Made by a program: the position numbers and the translations under genes
Assembly: GCF_027595985.1 (NCBI RefSeq)
Contig: NC_073306.1
Span: 78,573,977-78,637,976 of the forward strand
Direction of reading: 5' to 3'
Source of the DNA: Sorex araneus
Lineage: Eukaryota; Chordata; Mammalia; Eulipotyphla; Soricidae
DNA: 64,000 nt
Shown here: piece by piece, positions 21,953-34,129 of the stretch
How the letters are laid out: every line of letters starts with the position of its first letter
How positions within the stretch are numbered: position 1 is the stretch's first letter
Notes under the pieces: model-generated
The model's input: the letters and a program-made list of their open reading frames with translations, nothing else
Told to the model about the DNA's origin: nothing
Database searches by the model: none

Positions 21953-22408
21953 CCTTTAACTTCTGCGGCGACGCCTCCCTCTCGCCGCCTTCCCGCGCCG
22001 GCTGGGTTGGGCGGGGAAGGGAGGGCCTCGCCCCGCCCCTCGCGCTCGGGGGCGGGAGCTGGGGGCCCGCAGGTGCACCCAGCCTGCCGCGGGCCATCTC
22101 CGGGTTGGGTACCGGTATAATCCGCTTCTAGCTTGTTTGCAGCGTGGGCACTTGGGAGCGGGACTGGTGCTTGCATTCTAGCCCGGGGCTTGGAAAGGAA
22201 AAGGATTGGGGGTGACCGCCGAGAGAATTCCTCACCTACACTCGCCCGAGGGTGGTAGGGGCCTTTATCTGGGGGTGGGGGGGCGGATATCCCGTAAGGA
22301 TAAAGAAAAGCGTTTGTTTGGTGGTTTAAAAGCCTGCTGCAGTGAAGAAGAGCTGCTACATACAGGTCGAGGGGAGGAGAGGTAGGTCCCAAATGGGGAG
22401 GGCAAGGT

Positions 22409-22458
<50 letters not shown>

Positions 22459-22500
22459 TGTCTGTCTGTCTGTGTCTGTGTCACTGTGTGTGTATGTGTT
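22409..22500 (+). repeat. (GT)n / (TCTG)n microsatellite
   Basis: About 48 nt of GT followed by TCTG units and degenerate GT, at the downstream edge of CpG island 1. Confidence 0.97.
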
Positions 22501-22504
22501 TACA

Positions 22505-24030
22505 CGCGCGTGCGAGAACGCGAGCTCGCCCAGGTGGGAGGAAGGGTTTGGGAAAACAAAGTGCAGAGCTGAGGGGGAGGGCACACACAGGTGGTAGGCA
22601 GAGATGGGAAATTGGTGTTGGGGAGCCCTGGCAGATGGTGGGGCACAGCTTGAGCCCCTTAGGCACACACATCTCTGCACATTTCTTCCCTTCCTCTCCT
22701 CCCCCAACCCCGCAACGTTTGAGAAGCACTTCTTGTTGGGCAAAGAAAGCAGTGACGACATATTTTGAAAGAGATAAAAGAAATCACCAGAGTTGACTTC
22801 TGGAAACTTCGCTTAGCTTTAGTCATACAATTTCCCTCCAGGCAGTGTTTATTGAGCACCTACGCAGTGTTCTGAGCTGGTCCTAGGAAGCGTCTGGGGC
22901 GGCAGGGAATTCCCATCTGCTATATCATAGAGGGTTGTTTATCCCTGAACAACCCAGGGGCCCTGGCAAGTGCCAAGAATGACACTGATCAGACCTTCAC
23001 CTGCACAGCTTACGCTGCCGGCGCCTCTGTTTCTTACAGACCTGGGGGAAGAAGAATTCCTCACCGTATCCGATAAATGGGCTCTTCATTCTGCACTGAT
23101 TCTTAGGATCGGGAAATACTAAGAAACACCAACTGGCAGCTAGGTCGGGGTAGAGTCGTCCCTACTGTCTTGAACATCGGTGGCTTGTTAAAATGCAAGA
23201 GAAAAATAAGGAGAGCCCCTGAGATTAAAACGGGCTGGTTAAGGATCTGGGGAAGGTGATTTAGCATGATTGGTTTCTCTGTTATTTGGGGAAAGCTCCC
23301 ATGCAATCCATGGACCTAAAGAGGAAAAACACAAATCCTAAATTGACAAATCTTTAATCTTACATAGTTGAACGTTTTATCTTAGATTTGTCTTATTTTC
23401 ATGGAGGGTGTGTGTTTTGCTGATTACACTTTAACAGAATCAAAGGTTGGAGAGGAAGGTCCTTACGTGACCCTGTTTCCCAGTCTCTTGCCATTACCAC
23501 GTTGAATGTGTATGATGCAACAGTTCAAGTATTGAGCCATGTTCATATTTTTTTCTCCCTGCTATGTTTTTCAGAATTTAAAAACGTGGTCAAAACTTGG
23601 TGTATTTTCCTTAATTTTTATATTGTGTAGAGGTGGGTTTTGCTTTGGTTTGTTGTTTAGTGTTTTTCACCCATTGTAGAACTTTTGAACGCTCTTATCA
23701 TGGTCTTATGCTGAGAAAATTAAGTCAGGGAAGCTAGATTTTGGACTTGAGACATGGTTCAATCTCAGAAGCATAGGTTGACATTGATGCTAGCAGGAAA
23801 AACGTTTGGATTTTGTCAGAACTATACTCGTGACCACAGATGTTCTTGAAATGGTAGTTGGTATGGGCTCTCACGGAGTTCTAATTGGAGCTGGTGTTTG
23901 ACATTCTGAGAAACACGGTCAATATTTATTGAGTAGCAGCAGTAAGTAAACAGGAAATCAGAGTGGGTGCTGTGGCACCTTAACAAGGAAGGAGAGGATT
24001 CTTGTACTATTAGAAGACAGGTAAGACAGG
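22505..24030 (+). other. Intron-like SINE-free DNA
   Basis: Downstream shoulder of CpG island 1. No exon recognised. SINE absence fits regulatory sequence but proves nothing. Confidence 0.35.
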
Positions 24031-24034
24031 TACC

Positions 24035-24300
24035 TGTGGGACTTGGAGATAGCTCCTAGCTCTATGGCTAAAGTGCTTGCCTTATAACGCCTGGGGTTAG
24101 TGAGAAGGACTTGAATCCCGGTTACTGATTCATATGCCAGAGCACTGCCTGCATGTGACCCCGCCAGTGAGCATTGCAGCCAGAATTGTGAGCACCACAG
24201 AGGAAGAAGAATGCAAATCCCAGGCATGCCGGAATGTGTGCACCACCACAACTGTGTGTGACCTCTGGTCATTGCCACCACAACAAAGAGAGAAAAAGGT
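24035..24300 (+). mobile_element. SINE-C, old long SINE
   Basis: 'gacttggagatagctcctag', 'tgcttgccttataacgcc', 'cagtgagcattgcagccag', 'ttgtgagcaccacagagg', then an A-run at about 24,305-24,323. Same modules as 8,061-8,455 and 15,560-15,912. Confidence 0.6.
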
Positions 24301-24304
24301 CTGC

Positions 24305-24346
24305 AAAAAAAAAAAAAAAAAAGGAAGAAGAAGAAGAAGAAAGAAA
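24305..24346 (+). repeat. A-run and (GAA)n tract
   Basis: Tail of the preceding SINE-C, partly turned into GAA repeats. Confidence 0.85.
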
Positions 24347-24369
24347 ATAGACCTGTACATGTGAAAACA

Positions 24370-25075
24370 GGAGCAGAAACTCACAATTGCATCAGAGGGC
24401 AAGGCGTACTGGAATGGGCAGGGTGTTTGGCTGCAGGGGGAAGGATTGCATATATGGGAGGGAGAAAGAGCACTGGGCGAAGTTTTGAGAGGTGTTTATA
24501 CGTCAAAAGTGGTAAATACGTTTGCCTGACTAGAGCACAGAACATAATTGATGAAGGGAAGCAAGGAGGATCTCATTATTGGAAAATTTAAATCAATGGG
24601 CAGTGGCGTTAATTATTTGCCTCGAGAAGTGTGACTCTCACCAGGGAGTGATATGGTCTTCTTGCAGGAATTTAGCCACATCTGGACGCATTTCCGGGGG
24701 GTCTCAAAGTGGGGCAGTGTCTCCTGACATCTAAAAGGTAGAGACCTCGGATCCTATGAAACATTCTGCGTTACACAGATTAGCCCCCGGCTAACAAAGT
24801 ATTTTCCTGTCCAGTGTCGACAGTGTGATGTTGGGCAAACCTGTTCTCTACAGTAGGCCCCTGTGGCGTGAGGTCCATAGAGGAAGAGACATTGAAGGAA
24901 AAGGATTTTGATGTGTGAGAGGTGATGGGGAAGTTGGGAAGCCAATCTAGAAGACTTCTGCTGAGCTTAGACTTGAAATGATTGACAGCTGGGGCAGTTC
25001 TCATGAGAAGGCAGGGACAGGGCAGTAAATGTGGGCTGTGGGAGAAGCCATAGACTCCAGCGTGGAATTTTAAGG
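24370..25075 (+). mobile_element. Possible L2 relic
   Basis: Phrases such as 'agggagtgatatggtcttct' and 'gccaatctagaagacttc' resemble the L2 3' region, but long stretches do not. Low confidence. Confidence 0.3.
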
Positions 25076-25091
25076 TGTTCCTACTCAAACT

Positions 25092-25278
25092 TTTTTTTCT
25101 TTTTTTTTTGTTTGTTTGTTTTTTGCTTTCTGGGTGATGCTCAGGGGTTACTCCTGGCTCATGCACTCAGAAATTACTCCTGGCGCTGCTCGGGGGACCA
25201 TATGGGATGCTGCAAATCGAACCCGGGTCGGTCACATGCAAGGCAAACACCCTACCCGCTGTGCTATGGCTCCAGCCC
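25092..25278 (-). mobile_element. SINE-A with deletion near the tail
   Basis: Minus-strand copy in which part of the 'gggtcacacccggcgatgc' segment is missing. Imperfect duplication 'actcWaac' on both sides. Confidence 0.9.
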
Positions 25279-25299
25279 TACTCTAACATTTGTGTGTGT

Positions 25300-25372
25300 G
25301 TGTGATGCTGGGGATTGAACTCAGGGTTTCATACATGTGAAGCATGCTCTACACCCTGAGTAAAGGCTTGCT
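25300..25372 (-). mobile_element. SINE fragment
   Basis: 'gatgctggggattgaactca' and 'gcatgctctacaccctgag', preceded by a short GT run. Confidence 0.5.
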
Positions 25373-25389
25373 AATCTGTCTTTGTTTAA

Positions 25390-26130
25390 ACACCCCCAGG
25401 GACAGGGATTCTCTGCGTTTATGAAGACTCACCTCTGTGTTTTTACACTGTGTGTGTGATTATTGTTTGAACTGAAGACTGCCTCCCTGAAAAGTTGTCC
25501 CATTCACTCCGTTCCTGTGGGATGATCCACTGCCACAGGGAAACTCTAGGAATGTACAAAACCAGCACATTGTCTCCCTCTCTCCACTCACCTTTTCTCA
25601 ATGCAGAACAGTCCCAGTTCTTCAAAGTCCTGTGTGGGACATGGTTTCTTCATGTCTTCTCAGTGTGTTGGTATCTCTCAAAGAAAGTCACGGAGTCTGG
25701 AATTGAGTATGGGCATTGAGATGTGATCTGGTCACATAGAGTGTAGTTGGACAGCTGGCCCTGGGAGTATAAAACAGTGTAGCGTAAAACAGTCTTTTAT
25801 TTATTTTATTTTTAGAGCTATCACCAACATAGACTCACATATTGCTTAAGGAGAGTTAAAACTCCCAGATATTCATTATATGAGCTGCTGTGTCTTATAT
25901 TCATTGAGCTGTTTTTTTGTTGTTGTTGGCTTTTTATTTTTGGTGAAGTTGAGAGGAAGTAAGTTTTTGTTTATTTTTGTTCCTCTTTAGTGCTATCCTA
26001 ATTTTTTTTGAAGGGAGGGCGAGTTTATTCTACAAACCTGAAATTTTAAAATCTGGAGTTTTTGCCTCTTACATATGAGAAAGAAATGGTGAATGATCTA
26101 GACACAAGCTTTGTAGTTTTGTGTTTTAAG
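25390..26130 (+). other. Intron-like unassigned DNA
   Basis: No repeat or exon recognised. Confidence 0.35.
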
Positions 26131-26142
26131 ATCACATACAGC

Positions 26143-26320
26143 CCAAGCTGGAGCCATAGTATAGTGAGTAGGGTATTTGCCTTGCATGTGGCCTGCTTGG
26201 GTTTGATCCCTGGCAACCCATATGGTCCCATGAGACCATCAGGAGTAATTCCGGAATTCAGAGCCAGAAGTAACTCCTGAACACTGCTGGGTGTAGTCCT
26301 CAAACCAAAATAATAATAAA
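26143..26320 (+). mobile_element. SINE-A, diverged
   Basis: 'agctggagccatagtatagt', 'catatggtcccatgagacc', 'ccagaagtaactcctgaaca', tail (AAT)n. Confidence 0.85.
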
Positions 26321-26324
26321 ATTA

Positions 26325-28550
26325 CATGTGACCTAATTGTTCAGCACTACTAGTGAGAGCTGGGGGTGCTGAGTGTTGGAGTTCTGGGACTTGATTAGCC
26401 CTTAGTTTGAGAGCCACCGAGAAATCAGTGTTTCTCGCCAAGCCGCATTATTGCATTTAGCTCTTGCTAATGTTTGCATCTGAGGTGCCCTTTCAAAATT
26501 ATTTGAGTCTGTTGCAAGCTTCTGAAATCTGCACTCCATCCTCTGGGGTCTTCGTAATTCTGTTTAGACATCTGGAAGAGAATTTCTAATGTTCTGTGCG
26601 AGTCTGAAGCTTGCCAGATCAAATTGGCTTTTGAAATTTGTGAAGAGGTAGCTATGCTGACTGGTAATGGCAAAACCCACATGTGAACTTGGTTCCCATT
26701 CAGGCCAAGCATGTTTTCTATTTCTTTTCTTTCTGCTATTATACTTGAAATGCTTAATTAATGACAGTTTTAATTTTGGGGAAGGAGAGAGGATTGAGGC
26801 TTAGAAACCAGCCTTTTTCCCAGAATTGGACTTTAGCATGTCATTGATATAATTTCATACTTACCAGATTTTGTGAGAAGAAATTAGAAAATGGTCATTC
26901 TGAGACATCTTTCGAAGTAGGCAGGTTGGCATTCCTAAGTAACCTCGTGCCAGGTTCTCTAGGTGTTCTAGACATAGCCAGTAAGCTGAAATCTAAATAT
27001 TACTTGGTTTGGGTGGTAGCCCTGCAATAGGGTGTAAGTGTTCAGACAGAATTCCAGATCTTCTAGCTAACATGTACAACGTCTTTGTTATGACTCTCTT
27101 GCTGGTATGTTGTGTCTCCTGGTGATACAGTTGTCTGGCTTTCACTTCTGTACTGGTCCACAGGGAAAACCAGTCTGTATCCTCTAGAGGAAAATGATAT
27201 ACCTCTGAGAGGAAGGGATGTTTTGTGAAGGTATACGATTTATAAAAAGAGGAAATGATGAGAAGTTCCTCTGGCCCTATTATACTTTCAGAAGTGTTAT
27301 ATTTGAAGTTGCCACCAGAGTAAGGGCACAAAATATCATTTTGAACAAAAGATAAAAATTTCTAGATGAAGGGATAAATTCTTGAATTTCATAAATGAGA
27401 GAATGGAAGCACAGGGAGGTGATGTTGTTGACGTTTCTGTGTGTGGAAAGACCAACTGGGCATTAGATTTTATCTCCCTTAAATTCGACCACAAATAAAA
27501 GCTAAGGCTAAAGGCTTCCCTGTTTTGAGGTGTGTCAGTGGAGGGTCCCTCAGGTCTTCTTTACATAATTGATCCAACAGAAGGAGTACACAGTGCAATT
27601 TCTAGGCTTACAGATGACAGTAAGCTCTTCAGAATTATGAGCTAACTAACCAATGGGGATTTACTCCATGGAAACCATACTAGGATATGTTAGTCATCAG
27701 AAGATTTGCAGATGAGTTTCTTTGTGGGCGGTCGGTCATGGAATGATGGAACTGCCGTAGGGTGGTGTGGTGGGAAACCCCCGAAATTTGAAGATACTTT
27801 GATGGTTTTGTTCTCACTTGCTGTTGCAGATGAAAAGGGGCAGGAGATGGTAAACTGCATCTCACAACCATGTGATGGTCCCTGGAAAGGGTAGAAATTC
27901 TGGCGAGAATGGGAGCTCCTTGAGGACAGGGGTCTAACCAGTCTCTTTTTGGGTGGAAAAAAAAAAACAATTAGGATTTCTGATGTCCAGAAAAAGACAG
28001 ATGGGAGTTGTTGGAGCCAGTGAATCCTGTAGGATAGGGACAAGTTGAATCCTGTGTTGTGCACTGAATTCCAGCAATCCTGAATGTGATATTTCAGTTT
28101 CCTGCTTTCTTGTCTTTGTGGGTCAACCTTTGTGTGGTGAAGGCAGGCACACTACTGTCTTGTTCTTCATGGGTTTCTCTCTGCCGCACAAATACTTTTC
28201 AGACCTACTTATCCAAACCTGGAGAAATGAATGGATGAGAGATCTAGTGTGACCTTTATAAGACATGCATTCAGGTTGTATACCAAAAAAGTGATAATAT
28301 ATAGTATAAGTTTTTCTTCTCTTTAGCTGGGATCAGAATCAGTCTGGGCAATATTTTACAGTTATAGGAACCTATAACCTTTCTCATACTGTTCAGTTTA
28401 GGATTTCTGAGAAAGGAGTTTGATTTTGAGAAGAGCTCTTCTCTTCCCCAAAGGGATTCTGCTGTGCAACCAAGATGATAACCACCATGTCATATAGTTG
28501 TGATATGAACTGGATACCCTTTGCAGACCACTTCAAAAAGTCTAATTTGA
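26325..28550 (+). other. Intron-like unassigned DNA, SINE-free
   Basis: About 2.2 kb without a recognised repeat. No exon could be supported. Confidence 0.35.
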
Positions 28551-28559
28551 GGAGTACAA

Positions 28560-28670
28560 GGGCCAGAAAGATGGTTCCAGTGGGTTGAGCACATGCTTTG
28601 CATATAGTGGATCCAAATTCTGTCCTTGGAACACAGAGATGAAACTCTTGAGCACTCACCCTTTCTTGCT
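28560..28670 (+). mobile_element. Old SINE-A, left half (split)
   Basis: 'agggccagaaagatggttcc', 'catgctttgcatatagtgga', interrupted by a minus-strand SINE-A. It continues at 28,850. Confidence 0.6.
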
Positions 28671-28679
28671 GGCAGTGGG

Positions 28680-28848
28680 AGTGGGAGTGACACCTAGTGA
28701 TGCTCAGGGGTTACTCCTGGCTTGGCACTCAGGAATTACCCCTAGTGGTGTTTGGGGGATTATATGTGATGCCATGGACTCCTGATACCAGGGTAAACCA
28801 GACGTGGGGCAAACATTCTACATTGTGTATTCCCTATCACTGTGGTCC
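28680..28848 (-). mobile_element. SINE-A inserted in older SINE-A
   Basis: Minus-strand 'cacctagtgatgctcagggg', 'ggcactcaggaattacccc', 'ggggcaaacattctac'. Confidence 0.8.
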
Positions 28849-28849
28849 T

Positions 28850-28920
28850 CAGAGACTCAGCTCGTAAGCACAGAGTTAAAAGCAGTCCTTGAGCACTGAT
28901 AGGTGTGATTAAAAACAAAA
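28850..28920 (+). mobile_element. Old SINE-A, right half (split)
   Basis: 'cagtccttgagcactgatag', 'gtgtgattaaaaacaaaa' completes the copy begun at 28,560. Confidence 0.55.
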
Positions 28921-29004
28921 GGGCTGTGACACATATTGATTGAGGGCCAATGATTGGTTATTAAGATAAACAAGGAGCTGTAAGGACTTAAGTAGCTCTG
29001 GAAG

Positions 29005-29514
29005 GTGATGACCCAGATGATGGAGACCTCAAATGTGGCTTTTGATGTTCCGACAAGGCCCTACATCCAGGTGGCAGGCGAGGACTCACCAGTTATTTAC
29101 AGGTTGCCAGTGTTTCCAGAGTGGGTCCCTGTGAACTTCGCACCAGCCTCTGATGAATCAGGGGAAGAAATGCAGCAGCTTTTTTGTTTTGAGTATGAAG
29201 TTGATTCACTTGAAACAGTGTTATATAAAAATCAAAACAATGGAGTTGTCCTTCCTACTTTGAAGGGTTTACATTTTCCATTTTATGAAAGGCTGATGAT
29301 TGCCTTTTGATGCCGTTTCTTGCCCACTTAAAACCTGGCAATTTTGTAAGTTTTCCTTTTGACATTTCACTTGTCGATGGAATCAAATGTCTGGAAACGA
29401 CCACTGCGCTGAGATTTTCACTCTATTGCTGTCTTCCTCTTTATACGGACTATTGGGCAAGACTCACAAGTACTGAAGATCAGTTCCGTCACAAGCATTT
29501 CCTAAAATAAATTA
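29005..29514 (+). other. Unrecognised open reading frames, possible decayed gene copy
   Basis: A 101-codon frame (29,005-29,310) of ordinary, non-repetitive composition (PTRPYIQVAGEDSPVIYRLP, FPEWVPVNFAPASDESGEEM) abuts a second frame (29,307-29,510; FDISLVDGIKCLETTTALRF) read one base off. Both are SINE-free and richer in charged residues than chance frames nearby. A frame change at 29,307 could mean a decayed retrocopy, since no splice sites were seen between them. I recognise no family, and there is no A-tail at the end, so chance is a real alternative. Confidence 0.2.
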
Positions 29515-29519
29515 TTTTC

Positions 29520-30290
29520 TTCCTCGCTTGCTGGTTGTAGTTAGGAAGGAATATTGCCATGGATGTTTCATTGGCATAACCCCCTGTGCTGAAGCTTAGA
29601 TTAGCAGGTCACCAGCAAGGCAGTGGAGATACCAAGTAGGGAGAAAGGGTGTGCGAGCTGAGGACTTTTCTGTAGGGTGCCCACCAGAACACTCTCCAGA
29701 CCTGGATGACTGGATGGTGACTGGATGGATTTGTTACCCGGGTGTAAAATACCCTGTGTTAAATTATTTTCACTCATTGTACTCTACTCCATCCTGAAAT
29801 TTGAGGGTTCCCTATCCCTGGGACTTGCCTCTGAGCCTCATGGATATAGTCCCCAAACAGAAAAGTCTGAAAATGAAAATTTTGGGGAAAATAATTCCCA
29901 TGATGTTTGCAGTGGCATCCCACCAAATAAGCATTATAAAGAAGTTTGCCAGATGTAGTAGGTTTTGCCTCCTTTACTTAGAAAGCAATGATGCAATCTA
30001 TTATTTTTTAAAGTTTGTAATAATAATTGCTATGTGGTTACTATTTACTAGTGGTCTAAGGTTCCAGAGGTGGGATCCTCTGACCCATGGGACAGGCAAG
30101 ATTCACAAAATCATGGCATCTGGCTCTGGTACCTGATAGGACACACCCGTGTGCTTCTCATCGGCTGCCCATGGCCCATCTGCCTATAGTGTGCAGCCTG
30201 AAAATGATGTTCTGAATAACCGAATGGCTGTTGGTAGAAGAAAATGATTTCCAGCTGCTGACTATGTCCTGGAATTGGCTTGCTTTCTTA
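29520..30290 (+). other. Intron-like unassigned DNA
   Basis: Nothing recognised. Confidence 0.35.
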
Positions 30291-30299
30291 GGCAGTCTT

Positions 30300-30465
30300 C
30301 TATCCTGAGTAGAGGCAGACTTATTCCCACTTTACAGATGAGGTGGTTGAGGTTTAATGACTATGTGACTTGCAAAAGAAGGAAATAAATCTCAGAAATG
30401 GTAGAGGTAGAATTCCAAACTCATGTTTATTTCAGACTCTGATCTGGTGTATACTCTTCTCATTT
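30300..30465 (+). mobile_element. MIR
   Basis: Classic MIR core order: 'ttattcccactttacagatg', 'aggtggttgaggtttaatga', 'atgtgacttgcaaaaga', 'agaggtagaattccaaac', 'cagactctgatctggtgta'. Confidence 0.88.
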
Positions 30466-30837
30466 CTCTGCTTCAGTTTTTTTTGTGTTTTATAATCCTC
30501 ATGAATGTTTCCTTAACAAGCAAAAGCTGAAAACAAAAATTAAATTTCGAGTTGTGGAGGTACCTTTCAGACTTGTCTGGTCTGTGCCCCTCATTTATGG
30601 ATCAGATCTGAAAGGAAGAGTAGAGCTGTGCAGGGAAAAGTTGGCCTGGATTTGACCCCCAGACTTGCAAGCATAGTTCTTAGCACACAGCAGTTCTTGA
30701 AAATATCAACCACCTGAGAGAATATTTATCCTAGAATTGAGAGGGTGATTTCATTTCATAAAATCACTTCATTGAGTGATAATTCTCTAGCCCTATTCTA
30801 TTCTTTCCTCTCTCTCTATTTTTCTTTCTTTTGTTTT

Positions 30838-30957
30838 GGGCCACACCAAGCTGTTCACAGGGCTTTCTCCTGCTCTGTGCTTAGGGATCACTCCTGGTGT
30901 TGGTCAGGGAGCTGCATAGGCAAGTGTCTTAACCTCTGCTCTATCTCCCAGACCTAT
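30838..30957 (-). mobile_element. SINE-A relic
   Basis: 'gggccacaccaagctgttca', 'agggatcactcctggtgttg', 'ctctatctcccagacc'. An internal deletion removed the 'accatatgggatgctggga' region. Confidence 0.75.
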
Positions 30958-30999
30958 TCTCTTTTACCAGCAATACTGGTGATAGAATTCCACTTAAAA

Positions 31000-31440
31000 T
31001 AGCACACATTAAGCACCCTCATCTTAATTAGATAGATCTGACATGTGCTAACTACACTAATACATACATGATGTGAAGATAGAGCCAGTATTTGATGAAG
31101 TGTTGTGTTTACCAAATGCATACAATGCCAACAAAGTCAGAAGCAATTAAAATCATAATCACCATGCCCCCTGTGTGGAGAAGGAATTTTTGCCCATATG
31201 TCTATAGCACATATTTATAGTTTGTTTAATTTATAGATGTATTGTACTCAAGTATACCCACCTCAGTAGAGTGAATTCATTATGTTTTGACTTTAGCATT
31301 TTTATTTTTTATATTAACATATACCGAGGAATAAATTGGGAAGTGGGAAGTGTTCTGCAGTATTACTTGGCTTATAAAAATAATATGCCGTACCCGCATC
31401 CTATACACAGACTATTTTTCTCCCAATACCTTTCTATTCT
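31000..31440 (+). other. Intron-like unassigned DNA
   Basis: AT-rich, nothing recognised. Confidence 0.35.
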
Positions 31441-31454
31441 GGACTTTGTGTTTG

Positions 31455-31632
31455 TTTGTTTTGGGGCTACACTTGTAGGGGATACTCTGCTAGGGGGATA
31501 CTCCAGGCTGGAGTGGTTATGAATAACTCCTGGTGGGCTTGGGGATCATATGGGATGCTGGGGATCAATCCAACCCCAGACAGCCATGTGCGAGGCAAGT
31601 GCCTTACCCGCTTTACTACTGCTCCAGCCCCT
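31455..31632 (-). mobile_element. SINE-A relic
   Basis: 'gggcttggggatcatatggg', 'catgtgcgaggcaagtgcct', 'actactgctccagcccc'. Confidence 0.85.
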
Positions 31633-32239
31633 GAACCATTTTTTCTTTCACTAAGTTTTCTTCTCACATAAATTATTTGTGCCTGGAAAATTTCTGTACC
31701 ATGCAGAAACTTTATCACTACATCTGTATTTTGTACCACAACCAGAGAAAAAGAGAGAGGTAAGGTTGGATCCTGTCTCCAGCCTTGTTGGGGGGGGAGG
31801 GGGTATCTCAGGCAGATGTCACTCACTGCTCCATGTGGACCCCCCATGAGATGATCTGTAGCATCTGGCACTGCCATCAGGGTAGGGTCATCAGGAGGGA
31901 ATGGAGCTGGACCTGAGCTCTACTAGAAACTGTGGGTTGTGTCTGAGGGGGTCTGTTCAGCAGATCTGTTCAGCTTCCAATTGCTGCCATATGGGAATGT
32001 GGGCCAGGCTTGCCAGATCTTCAGATTTTTTCACTGTAAGCCAGAAATCTGGATTATTATGTAAAAATCTTCTGATTTTAAGATTGGCAAACTCAACATT
32101 TTAAATAAGAACTTCCTGCAGACTAAACAAAATAGCTTTGTGAGCTGGATACAGCCTTTGAGATAGGCCCTTTGAGATAGATTGTTAATGGCCAGAAAAA
32201 TGGAAGCATTGACTTTGAATAAAAGCAGACTATTTCTTT

Positions 32240-32403
32240 TAGGGGAGTGGGGACATCCAGTGGTGCTTGGGACTTTCTCTTGGATCTGTGGGCAGGGATC
32301 TCTCTTGGTGAGTCTCAGGAGCCGTATGCGAGCGTCAGGGCTCAAACCGTGGTCAGCCATGTGCAAAGGAAGTGCTTGATCCCTGTACTATCTCTTCGAC
32401 CCT
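32240..32403 (-). mobile_element. Old SINE-A relic
   Basis: 'ggacatccagtggtgcttgg', 'gtcagccatgtgcaaagga', 'tactatctcttcgaccc'. Confidence 0.75.
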
Positions 32404-32902
32404 GAAATATACTTTTGAAAATCAATGTAAGTTGAAGCAAATCAAAACTTAATGTAATTGTTTTGTGCCTTTCCTGCCCCTCTGAGAAACTCTTTCCTCC
32501 ACTGAAGCAGAATACACCCAAACTCCCATACACTGGCAACAGTTTTCTACCATTTAAATTTGCTTATGTTCTCCCTGGAGTGGATGCATTTGAAAGGGCT
32601 GTTCTGCCAGAGGAGCAGTGAATTCCAGGAGAAATAACTGGAAGATTGAAATTGAAGCCTTGACGACAAGGTACAGGTAACGGGCTAGGAGCAGGTAGGC
32701 CAGGAAAAACCCTGCAAGGAGGGGACCACACAGTTGAGGGTAAGAAAGAGACCAATCTACCCAGAATGGAAGGGCATGGTCTAGTTATATCTTAAAACTG
32801 ATTGGGGGTAGTAGGGAGGATAAGGAGGGGAAGATAAATCCTTGCAAGACAAATGAAAAATTGTGTCCCAGTAAATATTTAGAAAGAGTTTAGAATCTTT
32901 AG

Positions 32903-33035
32903 GCTAAGAGTTTAGGCTGGAGGTGTTCTGAAGGGGGTCCAGTTTCCATCCCCAGCACTGTATGGTTTTTCTGAGCATTATTGGGAAAAACCCCTGAATA
33001 CCACTTGGGTGTGGCCCAAAGATTGAAAAAGGACA
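32903..33035 (+). mobile_element. Old SINE-A relic
   Basis: 'aggctggaggtgttctgaag', 'catccccagcactgtatgg', 'ccacttgggtgtggcccaaa'. Confidence 0.65.
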
Positions 33036-33089
33036 GGGCTCATGACCTAAAGTAGAATATCTATGTATATAAACGCATATTAAAATAGA

Positions 33090-33133
<44 letters not shown>

Positions 33134-33134
33134 A
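33090..33134 (+). repeat. (GT)n microsatellite
   Basis: About 42 nt of pure GT. Confidence 0.97.
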
Positions 33135-33139
33135 TGCGG

Positions 33140-34125
33140 GAGATGGACTACAGAACAGTCAGTATCAAAAAGGAAACCAAGAAAGCTAGAGAGCATTTGC
33201 GTTGTAAAAAGTTGACACTGTTTTGAGGACAGACCAACCGTCATACTCCTTATTCCCCAGAATTGTCTCGAGGATGTGCATGGCAGCCCCTGCTCACCCA
33301 CGGGACTGGACCTGGCTAGTCCTGTGGTGGAAGCCTGGGGTGCTCTGTATCCTCGGGAACATTGTGTGGTGCATGGACTTCTAGTGTGAAGCCAGAGGCT
33401 GGTGGCAGCTGAGTGCTAGCCACTCTCCTGGACTGTGTCCCAATGCCATCAGACCTCAGGCCCGTGTTGTGAGCCCATTGCGCACCTGCCTTTGAATTTT
33501 ATCTGCTTTCCTGGGGAAATCTTCCCCTTGTCTAAGGATGATTTGATGTGCATGCTCCCTCTTTGAAGGAGAAGGGGTGGCTCTGTTTATCAGCTCTCTC
33601 TGCCGCTTGGGTCCAGTTCTTAGTTGGAGAGAAGAGTGTTAAAAGCTTTTTTCCTCCTCTTAATCATCCCACTTATAGTAACGTGTTCCAGGAACTTCAG
33701 CATTTTCCAGGAACAAAGACCTTTTGATTCATCAGCAGGTTTGAATTCAGTCCTTAGGTCTGTTGTCCTTATGTGATCTGAACCTTTTCTTTCTCAGTGG
33801 AGTTTAGCATCTCAGTTGCTTTTAGAGTAGAAACTGCATTTTATGAATGCCCTCCCACATTGGTCTAAATGCAGTGTGGATCTTTGTTCTCACTCTCCTG
33901 ATGGAAGGAGATTTGTGGCATTGAGCGAATGGGTGCAGATTTCCTTGCAGTGTTTGTTGGGAAGAAGGAAAATTCTTCAGATTCCACCCTTTGTTCTTCC
34001 AGGGACTCTAGTCCACAGATGAAAATCCTGGAAGATCCTATCAGGAAGTGAAACTCAGAGATAATCTTAGTGCTAGTTTGGGGCATTTATGGATTAGCAA
34101 ATTGTACAGGTTTTCTTTAACCTTC
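33140..34125 (+). other. Intron-like SINE-free DNA
   Basis: No exon supported. Confidence 0.35.
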
Positions 34126-34129
34126 TTAC

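Larger units (their letters stand above)
20450..22340. promoter_or_regulatory. CpG island 1
   Basis: Dense unmutated CpGs and very high G+C, densest at about 20,850-22,060. It contains GC boxes (cccgccc/gggcggg), inverted CCAAT boxes (attgg at 21,137-21,141; another at about 21,179) and an E-box 'tcacatga' at about 21,114. There is no SINE from 20,205 to about 24,035. Functionally this should be a housekeeping- or developmental-type promoter. The two CCAAT boxes upstream of a CG-repeat leader, and consensus donors in plus-strand orientation only, favour transcription on the plus strand. Boundaries are by eye. Confidence 0.88.

Noticed and set aside
20457-22761. Long open frames of 140-306 codons on both strands in CpG island 1
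   Set aside because: They overlap each other in several frames, consist of Pro/Arg/Ala/Gly-rich chance sequence, and one runs through the GT microsatellite. None has a family match or splice-consistent ends.
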